DNA from: Brachycybe producta
Taxonomy: Eukaryota; Arthropoda; Diplopoda; Playtdesmida; Andrognathidae
Length of the DNA stretch: 64,000 nt
Reading direction: 5' to 3'
Assembly (NCBI GenBank): GCA_036925085.1
Contig: JAUPFP010000028.1
Location: 1,543,501 to 1,607,500 of the forward strand
In this document: in pieces, positions 1 to 16,280 of the stretch
Numbering within the stretch: the stretch's first letter is position 1
Layout of the letters: each line of letters opens with the position of its first letter
Translations under genes and position numbers: made by a program
The notes under the pieces: model-generated
What the model was told of the DNA's origin: nothing
Database searches by the model: none
The model's input: only the letters and a program-made list of their open reading frames with translations

Positions 1-2199
1 GCAGCTGTTCCAAATATATTAGTACATCAAAATATGATCTCTTTTTAAGTAAGTCCTAGAATTTAAAACCCACCATGGCCCTCTCACGTCCTCACCTGCT
101 GAGGAGTGAGGATGGGGACAGAAGAAAAAAAAAAGTGTCCCACCACCAACACCACTGTGAGAAAATACTGTAACCTCTTGTCTACCTACTTTCTATACTG
201 GAATAAGCAAATTGTTGCACGTGATTTCTTTCTCACACGGGTTTCCCTTCTCTCTCTCTAGCTAACTGTTATCTCACCTTTTACCTTTTTCCTCTCCTAA
301 ATCTTAATTTCCCATATATTTTTTTCTCTCGATCTGATACTGACAGGTAAGGTTGATTTCTTCCAAAGATTGTAGGTTTTAGTTAAGATTGGACCCTGGG
401 AATATTATTACTTCCTTTATGTGACGAGTAACTAACTAAGGGTGAGGGGGGGATTGAGGGTTAGAGTAGGAGGGGCCCTTTGATGACAAAAAATAGGTGC
501 ACCTTAGGATGTGTAGGGTTTGGTAGGGAAAAGGTAAATATTATATGTAGAAAAAAAAAAGATTGGATTTGGGGATGGGGGGGATAAAGAAATCGAGGTT
601 TGGCTTGAAATTCTCTACAAAATGGTGTGGCGTGTTGTTGAACTTGTTGGAGGAGGAGGAGGGTGAAAGGGACATTGGAAGGAGAAAGAAGAAAAAAACG
701 TTTGTGGGTTGGTTGGTCTGTGTGGTGTGGTTCTCGATGTGATCCAAGTGCCAGGTGACAACTGTTTTACCGTACGTTTTGAGGAATTACAAAAGAAGAC
801 TGATCCTCACATAAATGTTGAGAAAAAAACTTGTGAGAGTTCAGTGACATGTCTTTTTTTTCTTTGTGATGGGGATTGATCTGTGATCACATGTAATATA
901 TTTTTGGTTCACGTTCCAATATATATTATTAAAATGTATTCAACTGTTACATGTTGTATTTTGCAGCACGATTTGAATTTGATTGTCAACTTGGCATGCA
1001 AGTTATATTAGTTTTTTGGGCACATGACCAAGTGGGAATGTTTTTTTTAGCCAAATTGAGCAATTAATAAACAAAGTTGGTTGGTTATATTTCCACATTA
1101 TTGTTGAGTAATAATCGGATATTCCAAATTCTAAACAGAACAGAAGATTGCCGACATCTCAAAATATTTATATCTTTGGGCGACGACAACGAGTGGAGGC
1201 TAGATTACGTTTTTAGAGTACCAAGTGTGCTGGAAACGAAATAAACATACGAGTGTATTTTAGTAAGTTAACCCAGTAGATAGAAAATGGCTGAGTTATT
1301 TGGTGGAAATGGGCTTTCCGGCCATACAGTGGAGGGAAGTGAGCTTACTGAACTTATCATCATCACTGTACACCAAAAACGGAATGCTGGAATACATCTG
1401 AACGTTGTTAATTAGCTTCCAATTTCAACTGCCGTCACTTGTATATTAGTTATTATTAATTATTAACTTATATTACGTGCCAGTCTGGACACTATTATAG
1501 TACACATGGGGTACAACATAGAGGGATGCAAATGATGTAAACAGTAACAATTGTTGAACATGTTCAACTTTACCGAAGATGCCGCGAATTCAAGAATTTT
1601 AAACGCTAGCAACTGAAATGGGAGATTCGTCTTTAACGAATTCGTTGGCGAATTAAGAAACGTGTCCAAAGCGAACAAAAGTAGCACCGTGTGTACCGTG
1701 CCCCTTTACTGAGGGATTTGATGTCGAAATTCTTCTTGGCTATGTTCCTCAAGAACCGGAATGCGATATTTGCAAATCCGAACTTAAAAACAGTCAAGAA
1801 CCGAACAATTCGTACGTATACATTCGGATTTTTTTAAAACTAATATTGTGTTACGCTGGCGTACAAACAGGGACACGCTAAAAAGACAAATCAATCCGTT
1901 TAATTGTGATTAATTTTCGATCAAGTTTTGAAAATGTGTTCTGGGTGATATAACTTGGGACGAATGATGGTTTATTAGAAATTAATTTCTGTTTTATTAT
2001 CCAATGGTCCACTTATATCTTTTTTAGCAGGTTTTACGTGACGTCACACTGCTGCATAAATCCTTGAATAACAAACAGCAGAATGTGAATAATGACTGTG
2101 CGCGCGCACACACACACAAGTATTTTTATGATTCTCCAATGACGCAATAAAAGAGAATTTTCTATGAATTAGTGAATCGCACAAATTCTAAAAGCGGTA
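1..2199. other. Non-coding AT-rich flank or intron
   Basis: No convincing coding sequence is visible on either strand. The stretch is AT-rich with homopolymer runs and a short CA-type microsatellite near 2100-2118. A good-looking splice donor (ACAG followed by GTAAGG) sits near 346-354 on the plus strand, but no open reading frame leads into it, so it could at most close a 5' untranslated exon. If the first Smad coding exon lies upstream of the window, this stretch is intron of that gene. Confidence 0.5.
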
Positions 2200-2723
2200 T
2201 TATTTATGTTTTGCTTCCTGTCTTTTTTCTTCTTCTTCAAAATTAGCGAAAGGTGTTTTGTATATTTGTTCTGCGTCTGATGTTGTCAACAGTGGGTTCC
2301 ATCTCGTGCGATTCCATCTCATACGAAAACTATCAGGCACACGTGGTTGGATGTAGAGGCTAGCAATGTCACTAGTTAATGGAGTCATCGGAGTATGATC
2401 ATTTAGTGACCTATAGGCACGCTGGATCCTCATAAGCTGGGAGTCCACTACGTCGTTGGGACGGTGCGGTCCGTCCACTGTGACGTGAGTTGGTTTTGCC
2501 TCTTCCATTCTGGCCCAGTACCTGATGAATTCCGATCCGCTCTCTCGTTCATTATAGGGCTGTAGAGTGAGTTTAGGGTGCATAGACTTTCTCCGGAGCG
2601 GCTCTGACTCGTTCCGCTTTATCATCCTAATGGACGTGTGGGCTCCATTCATTGACATGCATTTTGTTTGAAGGCCGTTTTGCGCCTCCGCCGTACCGCC
2701 CCAGCGACCTTGTGGACTCCCAG
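2200..2723 (-). CDS. Uncharacterised protein, probable coding exon (5' end unresolved)
   Basis: An open frame of about 175 codons on the minus strand ends in TAA at 2200-2202. Composition is protein-like: charged, rich in Arg, Pro, Glu, Met and Trp (for example MRWNRTRWNP), with an acidic, basic-ended C-terminus (FEEEEKRQEAKHK). It has higher GC than its surroundings. No domain is recognised. The frame stays open to 2745 with no upstream ATG. The start could be the internal ATG about 28 codons in, or a spliced start. An ATG in good context (ACCATGGC, 2781-2779) can join in phase to an exon beginning at 2723 through a 48-nt GT-AG intron (2724-2771). That intron is short, so this is only a proposal. 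The ORF is antisense to the Smad gene and probably nested in its first intron. A fortuitous ORF or retrocopy cannot be excluded. Confidence 0.5.
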
Positions 2724-3067
2724 CTTTAAATTGTATCAAGAATATTTATGGAAAAGCTCATTTCCTCCCACTTGTAGCCATGGTAACGAGAACCTTATAC
2801 TGGAATGGTGACGTTTACCATTTTACGTAACATAAAGGTAAACTTAAAAGCGATATCGTGGTGACGTTATTGAGCGTTTAGCTTAGCCTCCAACGGTCGT
2901 CGTCTGAGATGGACTTTAAGCAAGTGGTGTCGAACAGCCAGCCGGCCGTTCATTTTCAACACCTGTGTGTTGTTTCTTTTATAAACGGATGCAATTATTA
3001 TTTTTCTGTTTTTCTTCTGTGTTGACTGTGTTTACATGTTTATTATGCAACACAATGTAATATTTTA

Positions 3068-3484
3068 GGCGCATTCACACTAGGCTGGTTTACAAGCCGA
3101 AGGTTGCTGCTGGCTATTAGCAGCAACAGCAAGCAGCGGCTACTTTGAGTTCACACTTGTCTAGTCACTGCTGATATTAGCAGCACAAGTCATCCAATCA
3201 CCTGTCTTGCAAAAACACAAAATCTAACAACAACCAACCCAAGCAGTGGAGTTTCAACTACCCACTAGTGCCTCTACTAGCGACAAAGAGTTAGCGCTAG
3301 CTAGTGGTAGCAGGAAGGGAGTCACATGACCAGCTGGTAGCTGCTAAAGTTGGACATGTTCAACTTCACCAGCCGCTGTTAAAATCACTAGCGTGCTGGA
3401 GAAAGCAGCGGCTGGCAGCAGTTCAGACTATGCTGCTAGCAGGCTACAATCAGCAAACAGCAACCAGCCTAGTGTGATTGCGCC
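3068..3484. mobile_element. Foldback MITE with about 23-bp terminal inverted repeats
   Basis: The left end GGCGCATTCACACTAGGC and the right end GCCTAGTGTGATTGCGCC are near-perfect inverted repeats. The interior is rich in CAGCAGC/GCTGCTG-like motifs that pair across the element. No coding capacity is visible. The roughly 417-bp size and structure are those of a non-autonomous DNA transposon; the superfamily is not settled because no clear target duplication is visible. Confidence 0.75.
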
Positions 3485-4135
3485 ACACACTTGTCAAACT
3501 TACAGCTAACTTTTTTCCATTCACGGTTATAAATTGCTACAACAATATTCAATTTGCTATCATGTTATTAGAAACATGTCTGCCTTAATTTTAAAACTTT
3601 TTTTACCTCTTTATAGTAAAATACCTTTACTTAATAACTTGTTTTAAGTTTTTTTTTTTTGAGAGAGGGGGGGGGGTTGTGTATCATGTGTTCTACAACT
3701 GTGTTCTTCGGAAGCAATTTAGATATTAAAACAAGTCTCTCTCATGGTTACACAAGTATGTTAGTTTAAATTTAATTTAACAAATTTGTTATTATTAAAA
3801 TCGTTTATTTTTGTTGTATATTGATACAAAACAATGTGTACTAAAGGGAATTTCGCAAATATTTTTTTTGCAAAAAACACCAAACAAAAAACAAACTTCG
3901 ATATTGATGCTTTTTTCAAATTGTGGTAAAAAAAACCTATTTGGAAGGATAATTGTCATTGTCTTTAACGCGCATTCCTTTAGTAATCTTAATCACATTT
4001 CAAGCTAACAACAACTATCTTCAAATGATGATGTAACTCATCTTCTGCTTTTATTAGTTTTTATTATTTGAAGTCTAGCAAATTCGTAATGACTCGTGAG
4101 TTGATGATGTCATTCATGGCTCAGTCACTTAAGAG

Positions 4136-4645
4136 TCGCTTCATACGGGGAATACTTTTGTGTCGCCACAAATTAGCGCCACGTAGTGGTCGACGCGACT
4201 AGCTTCATACGGACCATCATTGAAAACAATGTATAACTGCATCATCCTAAGAAGATGCTTGTGACGTCATAGGAACTAACGAAAAATTTACGATTGTGTC
4301 ATTTTGTCTGATGATTAAGAGTTTTCAAGAGTTTAATCAAAAAGATTCTTGAATTGTTATGTTATCATCCCGTTTTTTTGTCAAACAAAAAGGACACAAT
4401 CCTAAATTTTTCGTCTATCATTATGACGTCACAAGCTTCTTCTTAGGTTGAGGCAAGTATAATGGTTGGTCTTACCCAGTGGCGAAAAGACCTTGATGAT
4501 CATCACTGACGGTCAGGCGGTGGTCGCCACTTGTGGCCGGAATGAACCACTCACTGCTGTGTGAACATTCCCTATGCAAAAATTTAGTGTTCTGCTTAAA
4601 GTGAACCCTTTTTTGTGGCGACACAAAGTGTTTCATCAAAGGCCG
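4136..4645. mobile_element. Foldback element with GTGTCGCCAC inverted ends
   Basis: The left part carries TTCATACGGGG and TTTTGTGTCGCCAC. The right part carries the inverted counterpart GTGGCGACACAAAG followed by TTTCATC. A second nested inverted pair (TGACGTCATAGG with AAAAATTTACGATTGTGTC, against GACACAATCCTAAATTTTTCG with ATGACGTCAC) lies inside. This is a non-coding, MITE-like foldback of about 0.5 kb. The exact ends are approximate. Confidence 0.55.
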
Positions 4646-5098
4646 ACTTCTGTTTCTCCTGAAGGCTCAGTTTGTGGAAAAGAGGTTTTGCAACTTTTTA
4701 AAAAAAAGTCAGTCTGAAGCGCCAAGACTTGAAAGTTTATTATTTTTTTTCTATAATTATACAGTATGCAATCCTTGGAAGAGATGTTAATTTCATTTTT
4801 TTTTTTTCATTTTAGAAAGTATTGTTTGAAAACTTAATTGAATTAATTATTAGTTTTTTTTTTCCTTGTTTATCGCTTTTCAATTAGTGTTTTTGTCAGT
4901 CAAAACGTAAGTGTAGGGTACGTCGTCATCATCATTACGATGACTGTTTTCTTCTAAGGTGTATTTCTATAATATCCTTGATCCAGTTTTAATGACTTAC
5001 GTGTCGAAAAAAAAATTGGTCTGAGAGAATATTTTGTTATTATTAAATGTGAGAAAAGGGGGGAGGGGCTAACTAAAGAGAGAGTATTAAATATATGA

Positions 5099-10205
<5,107 letters not shown>

Positions 10206-10286
10206 AACGAGAAACGGCACAACGCCGAAAAAGAGAAAAAGCAGAAGAGTGTTCTGTCTTTTTTTTATATTACTGACAATCTCAGT

Positions 10287-10292
10287 AATAAA
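10287..10292 (+). promoter_or_regulatory. Polyadenylation signal AATAAA of the Smad gene
   Basis: A canonical AATAAA lies about 80 bp after the Smad stop codon in an AT-rich stretch, the expected place for the 3' end of this transcript. Confidence 0.65.
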
Positions 10293-11029
10293 TTAAATAG
10301 TTAAAACAAAAACATTTACACTTCGTCGTTTTGTCTTATCGATCTGAATCTGCTGCTCCTCCTCCTCTTCGCAGCATACGATGTTATTATATCGTAGATT
10401 TTTTTTCTTTCTTTTTCTCTTAGATTTTTCTTTTTGGAGTCTATTAGTATATTTATCGCGTTCTTCGTGAAAATTACCTTTAAATCTTGTTTTGGTTGCA
10501 AGATAAAAATAAATTTCATCTTGTGATCATTCTGATAATCAGAAAATTGATAGCGAGATGCAATAACTTAATAAACTTTATAAGAAAATAAACCGTAATT
10601 CAGAATTACACAGATTTTAATCCCAGGGTTGCGTGATTTAAATCGCATGATTTTTTTAAATAAAAATGTTTACAAAAAATGAAAAGAAAATTTTCATTTT
10701 TTCCAAAGAATCAAATATGAAGATTTTTTTTCTTTTGAAATTGTATTTTTAACTTCTTGTAAAAATGTGTCATTTTACAATAGACCATCAATTTGTTTAA
10801 AATTATAATTCAAATTATACAATTAACTAAATAGTTTATTTTAAACATTTTTTTTAAATATATCTACTGTAGTTTTGAATGTCTTGTGATTTAAAATCAT
10901 AAAATTTAATCATACGAATTTCTTTTTTTAATAAATCGTAATTTTTTTTGGCAACGCTGGTTTTATCTGCACATAAACACGGTGCACAACATTCGTAACG
11001 TTTTTTTCTCTCTTGAGACTGGTGTTAAA

Positions 11030-11520
11030 GTGTAAACGTCCCTCGAACTCTAGTTATTCTTTCTTCTTTCGAGAGCAAAACGAAGAGAGCTTTGAAAGTG
11101 TTTTAGAAACTAGAAGGGTATGGTAGCTTTAATCGTTTAACGGTGTTTTTATATGTTATCTTTTAAAGTAAACTTTTTTTTATATGAATTTGAATGCGCC
11201 GACGCCTCGGTAGCACAGTGGGAGATAACTTCGGCTTATCGGTGGTTGTCGGGGTCCCGGGTTGGAATCCCGGTCAAGGTATGATTGGTGCGTTTGTCTT
11301 TCGTAATCTCTTTTTCGTTGCGGAGTTGACGTCGGACAGGGCAGTCGGTCGTAGACCTCATTTCGCCAAATCCGACTCGTATGTCGCAGTGTGTGAATTT
11401 GAATGCGATTCTGTGTATAAAAAGTTTATTTTGAACAGTTATGAAGATACTATTAAGTGATTCAGCTACCTTTCTAGTTGCTAAAACACTTTCAATTACT
11501 CTACGTAGTGTTGCTTTTTT
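11030..11520. mobile_element. Palindromic element of the CTAGAAGGGTAGCT family, split by a SINE
   Basis: The left half has CCTCGAACTCT, GTGTTTTAGAAACTAGAAGG and AAAGTAAACTTTTTT. The right half has the inverted counterparts AAAAAGTTTATTTTGAA, TTAAGTGATTCAGCTACC and AAAACACTTTCAA. The same palindromic unit occurs many times in this window (for example 16995-17330, 19455-19805, 31440-32060, 33280-33540, 38960-39180, 51940-52165). This copy is interrupted at its centre by the SINE at 11199-11393. Confidence 0.7.
11199..11393 (+). mobile_element. tRNA-derived SINE with perfect 14-bp target duplication
   Basis: An internal RNA polymerase III promoter is visible: A box TAGCACAGTGG (11211-11221) and B box GGTTGGAATCC (11260-11270, one change from consensus). 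The spacing is right for a tRNA head. A non-tRNA body of about 120 bp follows. The unit is flanked by the exact 14-bp direct repeat TGAATTTGAATGCG at 11185-11198 and 11394-11407, the mark of target-primed retrotransposition. No poly(A) tail is visible at the 3' end, so it presumably uses a LINE-type 3' tail. The open reading frame through it is coincidental. Confidence 0.85.
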
Positions 11521-11945
11521 TTTTTAAAAAAAATGCAAAATAACCAAATAGTTCGAAAATGAAGCTGTTCATAAAAACATCTTAACGTAACCACCCGAAC
11601 GTTAACGTTTTTTTAAATACCAAAGTTGTTATGAACGAATAACTTGTCTTTTTCTTCTTCTGGTGTGCTTTTTTTAACATTCGTGCTTATTATTCTAAAC
11701 TTTTTTGTTGATTTTGTGGTTCTTTTCATTGTTGTTTTTCAACTCATGTATTGTTGTTGAGTGTTGAAAAAAAAAACACATCTATTTTAACTTGTGTATT
11801 ATGTGTATACACCTTCTCGTCTTTTGTGTCGTGTGCGTGTTTGCTTGTATGTTATTTTTTCACTCCTTTCAGACATTTTTTTTTATAAAGTTTTGTTTTC
11901 ACATTTTTTGTGACACAAAATACAGAAAAGAGGCGTTAATTTGCA

Positions 11946-12953
11946 GTGTTGGAAAGAATTTTGCCAAAAAAAAGTAATGAATTACTGTAATTAAATTACT
12001 TTTTCGATTCATTACTCAATACATTACTTCGGAAACTTTGTAATTAATTACATTTTCTAATGAAAAATTGAATTACTTTTGTTTCTGGTATTTTAAACTT
12101 ATTTTTTTTTTTTCTCAAACCGCTCAGAACTTGAGTTAATTGGTGATTTTTTTTATTGTTTTTGCAATTGATTTGTAATTAGAAAGTAAATTAGAAAGTA
12201 AACCGTTTAACGTGAAATGGAAGCGACTGGAATATTTTTTTCGTGTTAAAAGAACAAATCTGTATAGTATTCGAAGGGACCGGACCGGACATGTATTTCA
12301 TGTTAGATTTCCGTCGTCACGTTTTTCTTGTTAAGCAGTTCTCACTAATTGTAATTAATTTATTTTTCAAATTTAGTAATTGTTATTGATTAGTTTTTTT
12401 TTACTGATGTAATAATTATTAGTAATTGTAATTAATTACTTTGAAATGTAATGTTATAAACCAAAAAGAATTATGCTTTTTTATGATCAAAGAGGCTGGC
12501 TAGAGTGAGGCCACTTACCCTCGGATGGAAACAAACGAACTAGAAAAAGTGTTCGACAAAGAGTTTTGCATGTGTTTCAAATGAAACCTCCGCCACAGAA
12601 AAAAACTTGTTGTTCTAAACGGGAAATCTTCTCATCGAACAAACAGTCTGACGAAGTCCGACTGTACAATGTTCGATGCACGAACGCCCGTTACATTTTG
12701 TCTCATGATGCAGTGTAGTTTACTGTATTAGCTCGAATACAACGCGACCTTTTTTGATTAATTATTTTTTATATAATATTATATTCGAGGACTTAAATAA
12801 TTCCTGTATGTTTCACATTTTTTTTTTCTCCGAAATTCTTGATAAACAAATTAATGGGTCGTGTTAAATATTCAAACTGAAGCCTCTAACCGACCTTTCT
12901 GATTGCACCAAAAGCATATTTCTTATTGTCTTAGTAATTTGTTTCCAACACTG
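11946..12953. mobile_element. hAT-like non-autonomous element (CAGTGTTGGAAA ends)
   Basis: The left end CAGTGTTGGAAAG and the right end TTTCCAACACTG are inverted repeats. The subterminal region is full of TAATTACTTT/AGTAATTAAT motifs, a pattern common to hAT-type non-autonomous elements in invertebrates. The 8-bp flanks (GTTAATTT and GTTAACTA) match only in part, so the class is an inference. No transposase is visible in about 1 kb. Confidence 0.55.
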
Positions 12954-14067
12954 GTTAACTAACTAACTAACTGTACTACATTTGGAGAGAGAAAAAACAC
13001 ATAAAATTTATGAAAAAGGTTAAGAATCAGGGTCTCTCAGCTCTGTATATGTGTGTTATGCCATACATGTACGTGTTTTTTATAACTGAAAATGTATTTT
13101 TAATGAAAGACAAGTTGTTGAAAGAAAGATTTACAAGAAGAAAAAAAAAACTGTTTGTAGATTTTTTTTATGCAAAAAAAAGCATAAGTGGTTGAACAAT
13201 TTTTAATATTAAAAAAAAAAGATTTTAGAAGTATTTTTAACTTTACATTTCATTTATCATTTTTTTTTAATAAAAAGGAATAACTTTTCAATGGAATGTA
13301 TTGTGTCAAAAAAACAAAACAAAAAAAAACTTTAAAATGCGTGTTTTTATGTTTAGTGTGTGAGTAACTTTTTGGTTTCTCACTTTTTATCATTAACAAT
13401 GGATCCAGATCCCAGAAATATTGTTATATTGCATTCTCATTTTTAGAATAGTTTTTATCTTCTGAAAAAAGAAATAGAAAATGAAATTCAAATTTGATAA
13501 AAAAAAAAATTAACACATTTTCGTATCATTTTTGCAGAGGAAGAAATTGTTTAAGCAAAGTAATGTATATGATTGTAATTTTTCTGTGAATTGAAATACG
13601 TTAAAATTGATTTTAAAATTTCGTTTTTAAACTTGCAAATGAAATTTATTGGAAATGTTAATTTCCTATGTTTGGTTGAACGGATTTTTTCTCAAAAAAT
13701 CCGTTGATTGATTGATGACGTTAACTCATTGAAACCAAAAATTTAAGAAAAGTAGTAAAATTGGCAAACTGTGTGCGCGCATATGTTTGAAAATAGCTAA
13801 TAATATGACGCAAATTTACATGGTATGCTGGCATTTGTACTTTTCAGAATTATTTTGGTTAAGTGTGGAACTATTTTTGATTCATAGAAACAAAATAGTT
13901 TGAACTCAACGTAGTTTAATGTATTTCAATTTGCTATGTCTCTACACGATACCTAAATACAGTTTAAGATAAAAGCGTAATACATGTACAATGCAGTGAA
14001 TAAAATACAAATTTGGAACTTATTTACTTCACAAAGTTAAATTTTGTGCTTCTCATATATTTTTCAG
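12954..14067. other. Intergenic AT-rich DNA, no gene seen
   Basis: The stretch has many homopolymers and short open frames with low-complexity translations (Lys, Phe and Ile runs). No splice-supported exon or recognisable protein is visible. A short CTAACTAACTAACT run lies at 12956-12972. Confidence 0.6.
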
Positions 14068-14294
14068 TTGGATTTTCATCGGAAAGGGTTGTGCAAGTTG
14101 ATTATATGGATTACCCGGATTTTCAGGTGCTAAAATACTTGTGTAAGTGTTTAAAATATTTGATAAAAAGTTCCTAAGCTTTTATTTAAGTTAGCGTAAT
14201 AACCATTGTCCATTTGTGTGCACTCCTATTTCTCCTATTGCACAGCAACCTCTACACACAGCCCCTACACACAGCAGCCTCTACTAGTGCCAAG

Positions 14295-14487
14295 CAATTA
14301 GAAATCGGAACGAACTTCAGTTGGCTCCGCCCTTTTTATGACGAACGCAACTTCTAATTGGTTATAGTCTGACGTCACATGTTTCGCCCTTTTCAACGAT
14401 GAACCACACAACAAACCAATTAGAAATTGCCGGTCGTCATAAAAAGGGCGGAGCCAACTGAAGTTCGTCCCGATTTCTAATTGCCTG
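14295..14487. mobile_element. MITE, ACCAATTAGAAATTG family
   Basis: The inverted halves carry CAATTAGAAATCGG..ACGAAC, GTTGGCTCCGCCC and TTTTATGACGA on the left and their complements on the right, ending in ATTGCCTG. TCTGACGTCAC and CAACCAATTAGAA-type motifs in the middle match the copies at 5427 and 50075. The element is non-coding and about 190 bp long. Confidence 0.7.
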
Positions 14488-14757
14488 TCTAATAGTTCGA
14501 CCTGTTAATTATCAAATGTTGACGGAGGATCCTTGAATGATGTCTTCGTGATCCATCGTTGTAGGTATAACGTACTTTTCAACAAAATACTCAAAAAAAA
14601 TAACAAAAACTCTTGTAGTCTCCAAAACAAAAAATCATGTCTTAGTAGAAATAAAAGTTTGTACCCAAAAATGTAGTTTTTTTTTATTTTTACTGTCGAA
14701 AAAGCGTCGACCGATCTCGGTTGGTTAGGACCCGGCAGAGTGCGTCGGCAATCCGTG

Positions 14758-14789
14758 CCCACTTTCGGCCTACCGTGGCCGAAAGTGGG
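14758..14789. repeat. Perfect 13-bp-stem hairpin
   Basis: CCCACTTTCGGCC and GGCCGAAAGTGGG are perfect complements separated by 6 bp. The hairpin sits in a GC-richer patch (14695-14880) that may be the remnant of an old element. No terminator function is implied in this eukaryotic context. Confidence 0.7.
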
Positions 14790-15634
14790 CTGATTATGGT
14801 CAAAACTTGTCACAGTGGCCATACGTTGAGAACGAGTAAAAAAGTTACTCCCTCGGGGCGTAACCCCCACCCCGACACAATTTGACTTATTTACTTGTTT
14901 AAGCTACAGAGTTCATACCTACCTGGAAAGTCAGGGCAATGAAAATGAGTCAGGGAAAATTGTCCTTCTTTTAAAAAAAAAAGTTAGGGAAAGGCAAAAA
15001 CATTTTGAAATTTTTATTTTTAATAATTTTAACATTTTAGAAACTAATTTATTCTACAAATTTTATTAACACATTTTTTTCAAAGTATAATTTAGTTTAA
15101 GGTTGTCAATAGGTTTTTGATCATTGTTTTTGTTTTTGCTAAAAAAATATACTTATAAAGTTGTATATTTTGCAAAACATTTTTGCCTTGGTAATGAGGC
15201 TACTAATGACTAATGAGGTTTAAAAATAAATACTAAATTAGTACATGTATGGGGTATATTGAAGTTGAAATTCAGTCAGGGTAATGAGACAAGGAAAAGT
15301 CAGGAAAATGGTTTTATTTCGGTATGAACCACGAGCTATTAATGGCTTGGATACAAAGTCGCGCGACACTAGCTAGTATCTCTGATCCTTGTCTAGCGTC
15401 GACTGTCAAAATACGCAAGTTTGGTCCATTGCATATAATTCGAACAAAACATACGTACGTGCATTGACCTAATGCAGGGCCGGACTGGTGGCCCCACCGG
15501 CTATGAAATTGTATTGGTCCCATTTTTTTAATTTATTTATTTTTGGCCCCCAATTGACCGGCCATCGCCGGGCCAGTCCGGGCCTGACCTAATGAATAAG
15601 TTGAATCACAACAATGGAAACTGTCAAATCAAAC

Positions 15635-15812
15635 AGGTATCTGTAGACAGCTTCAGAATTTCTTTGGCTCCGCCCTTTTATGAGCTTCAGACCAAATATC
15701 AACCAATTAGAAATAAAAAGGGCGGGGATTGTGACATCAGAAACAGCAACAAACCAATTAGAAATTGATGATGACGCTCATAAAATTCTGAAGCTGTCTA
15801 CAGATGCCTGTT
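15635..15812. mobile_element. MITE, ACCAATTAGAAATTG family, CTGTAGACAGC subtype
   Basis: The left end CAGGTATCTGTAGACAGCTT and the right end AAGCTGTCTACAGATGCCTG are inverted repeats. The interior holds GGCTCCGCCC and two ACCAATTAGAAAT motifs. The element at 20424-20635 is a second copy of this subtype. Confidence 0.75.
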
Positions 15813-16280
15813 CAAAACATCATGAAACTGGAAAAAGAAAATAATAATTTTGTTGCTGTATGTAGTGGGGTTTTGGACCACCTTGTATAAGTTTAAACAT
15901 GTTTACAAGAACTGCTACGAGATGGCACTAGTAACCTTACCCATCCGAGAACCACAAGATCGCTCTAACCCAATCCATATGCAAAATAGTTTGGTGGTTA
16001 ACGCATGACCTAAAAAGTAAAAAGAAGACAAGGCCTGGTCATTTGAGACAAATGTTGAAATAAAAATTTAAGTGTTTAAACTGCTGCTTCTTTGCCACTA
16101 CTTTTGCATGGTGATGCTGAAGACAACCTCAACCTCTCATATAAATTGTCATAGACGATTAGAGGTGGTGGTACCTCTTTCTCTATGAGGAGTAAGGGGT
16201 TGTTTGCAGCGCCATCGGTGGCGAAGGTGTGGAAACGGCAGAAGTGAAATAATTTCAAGTTTCTTTGAGAACTCGGCCAA

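Noticed and set aside
346-354. Strong splice-donor-like ACAG|GTAAGG on the plus strand, a possible end of the first Smad exon
   Set aside because: No open frame resembling the N-terminal MH1 (start, KRLLGW-type motif) precedes it. It may be chance or an untranslated exon end.
11194-11460. 88-codon plus-strand ORF
   Set aside because: It lies across the SINE and its target duplications, so the open frame is incidental.
13010-13195. Short ORF with Lys/Phe-rich translation
   Set aside because: The composition is that of translated homopolymers; no splice or homology support.
14068-14132. Possible plus-strand exon (GFSSERVVQVDYMDYPDFQ, TTTTTCAG before it and CAG|GTGC after it)
   Set aside because: It has plausible splice borders but no partner exon in phase and no recognised protein, and it is too short to support alone.
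14505-14870. 121-codon minus-strand ORF
   Set aside because: It spans the end of a MITE and a hairpin patch. Its two halves have unrelated composition and there is no recognisable domain.
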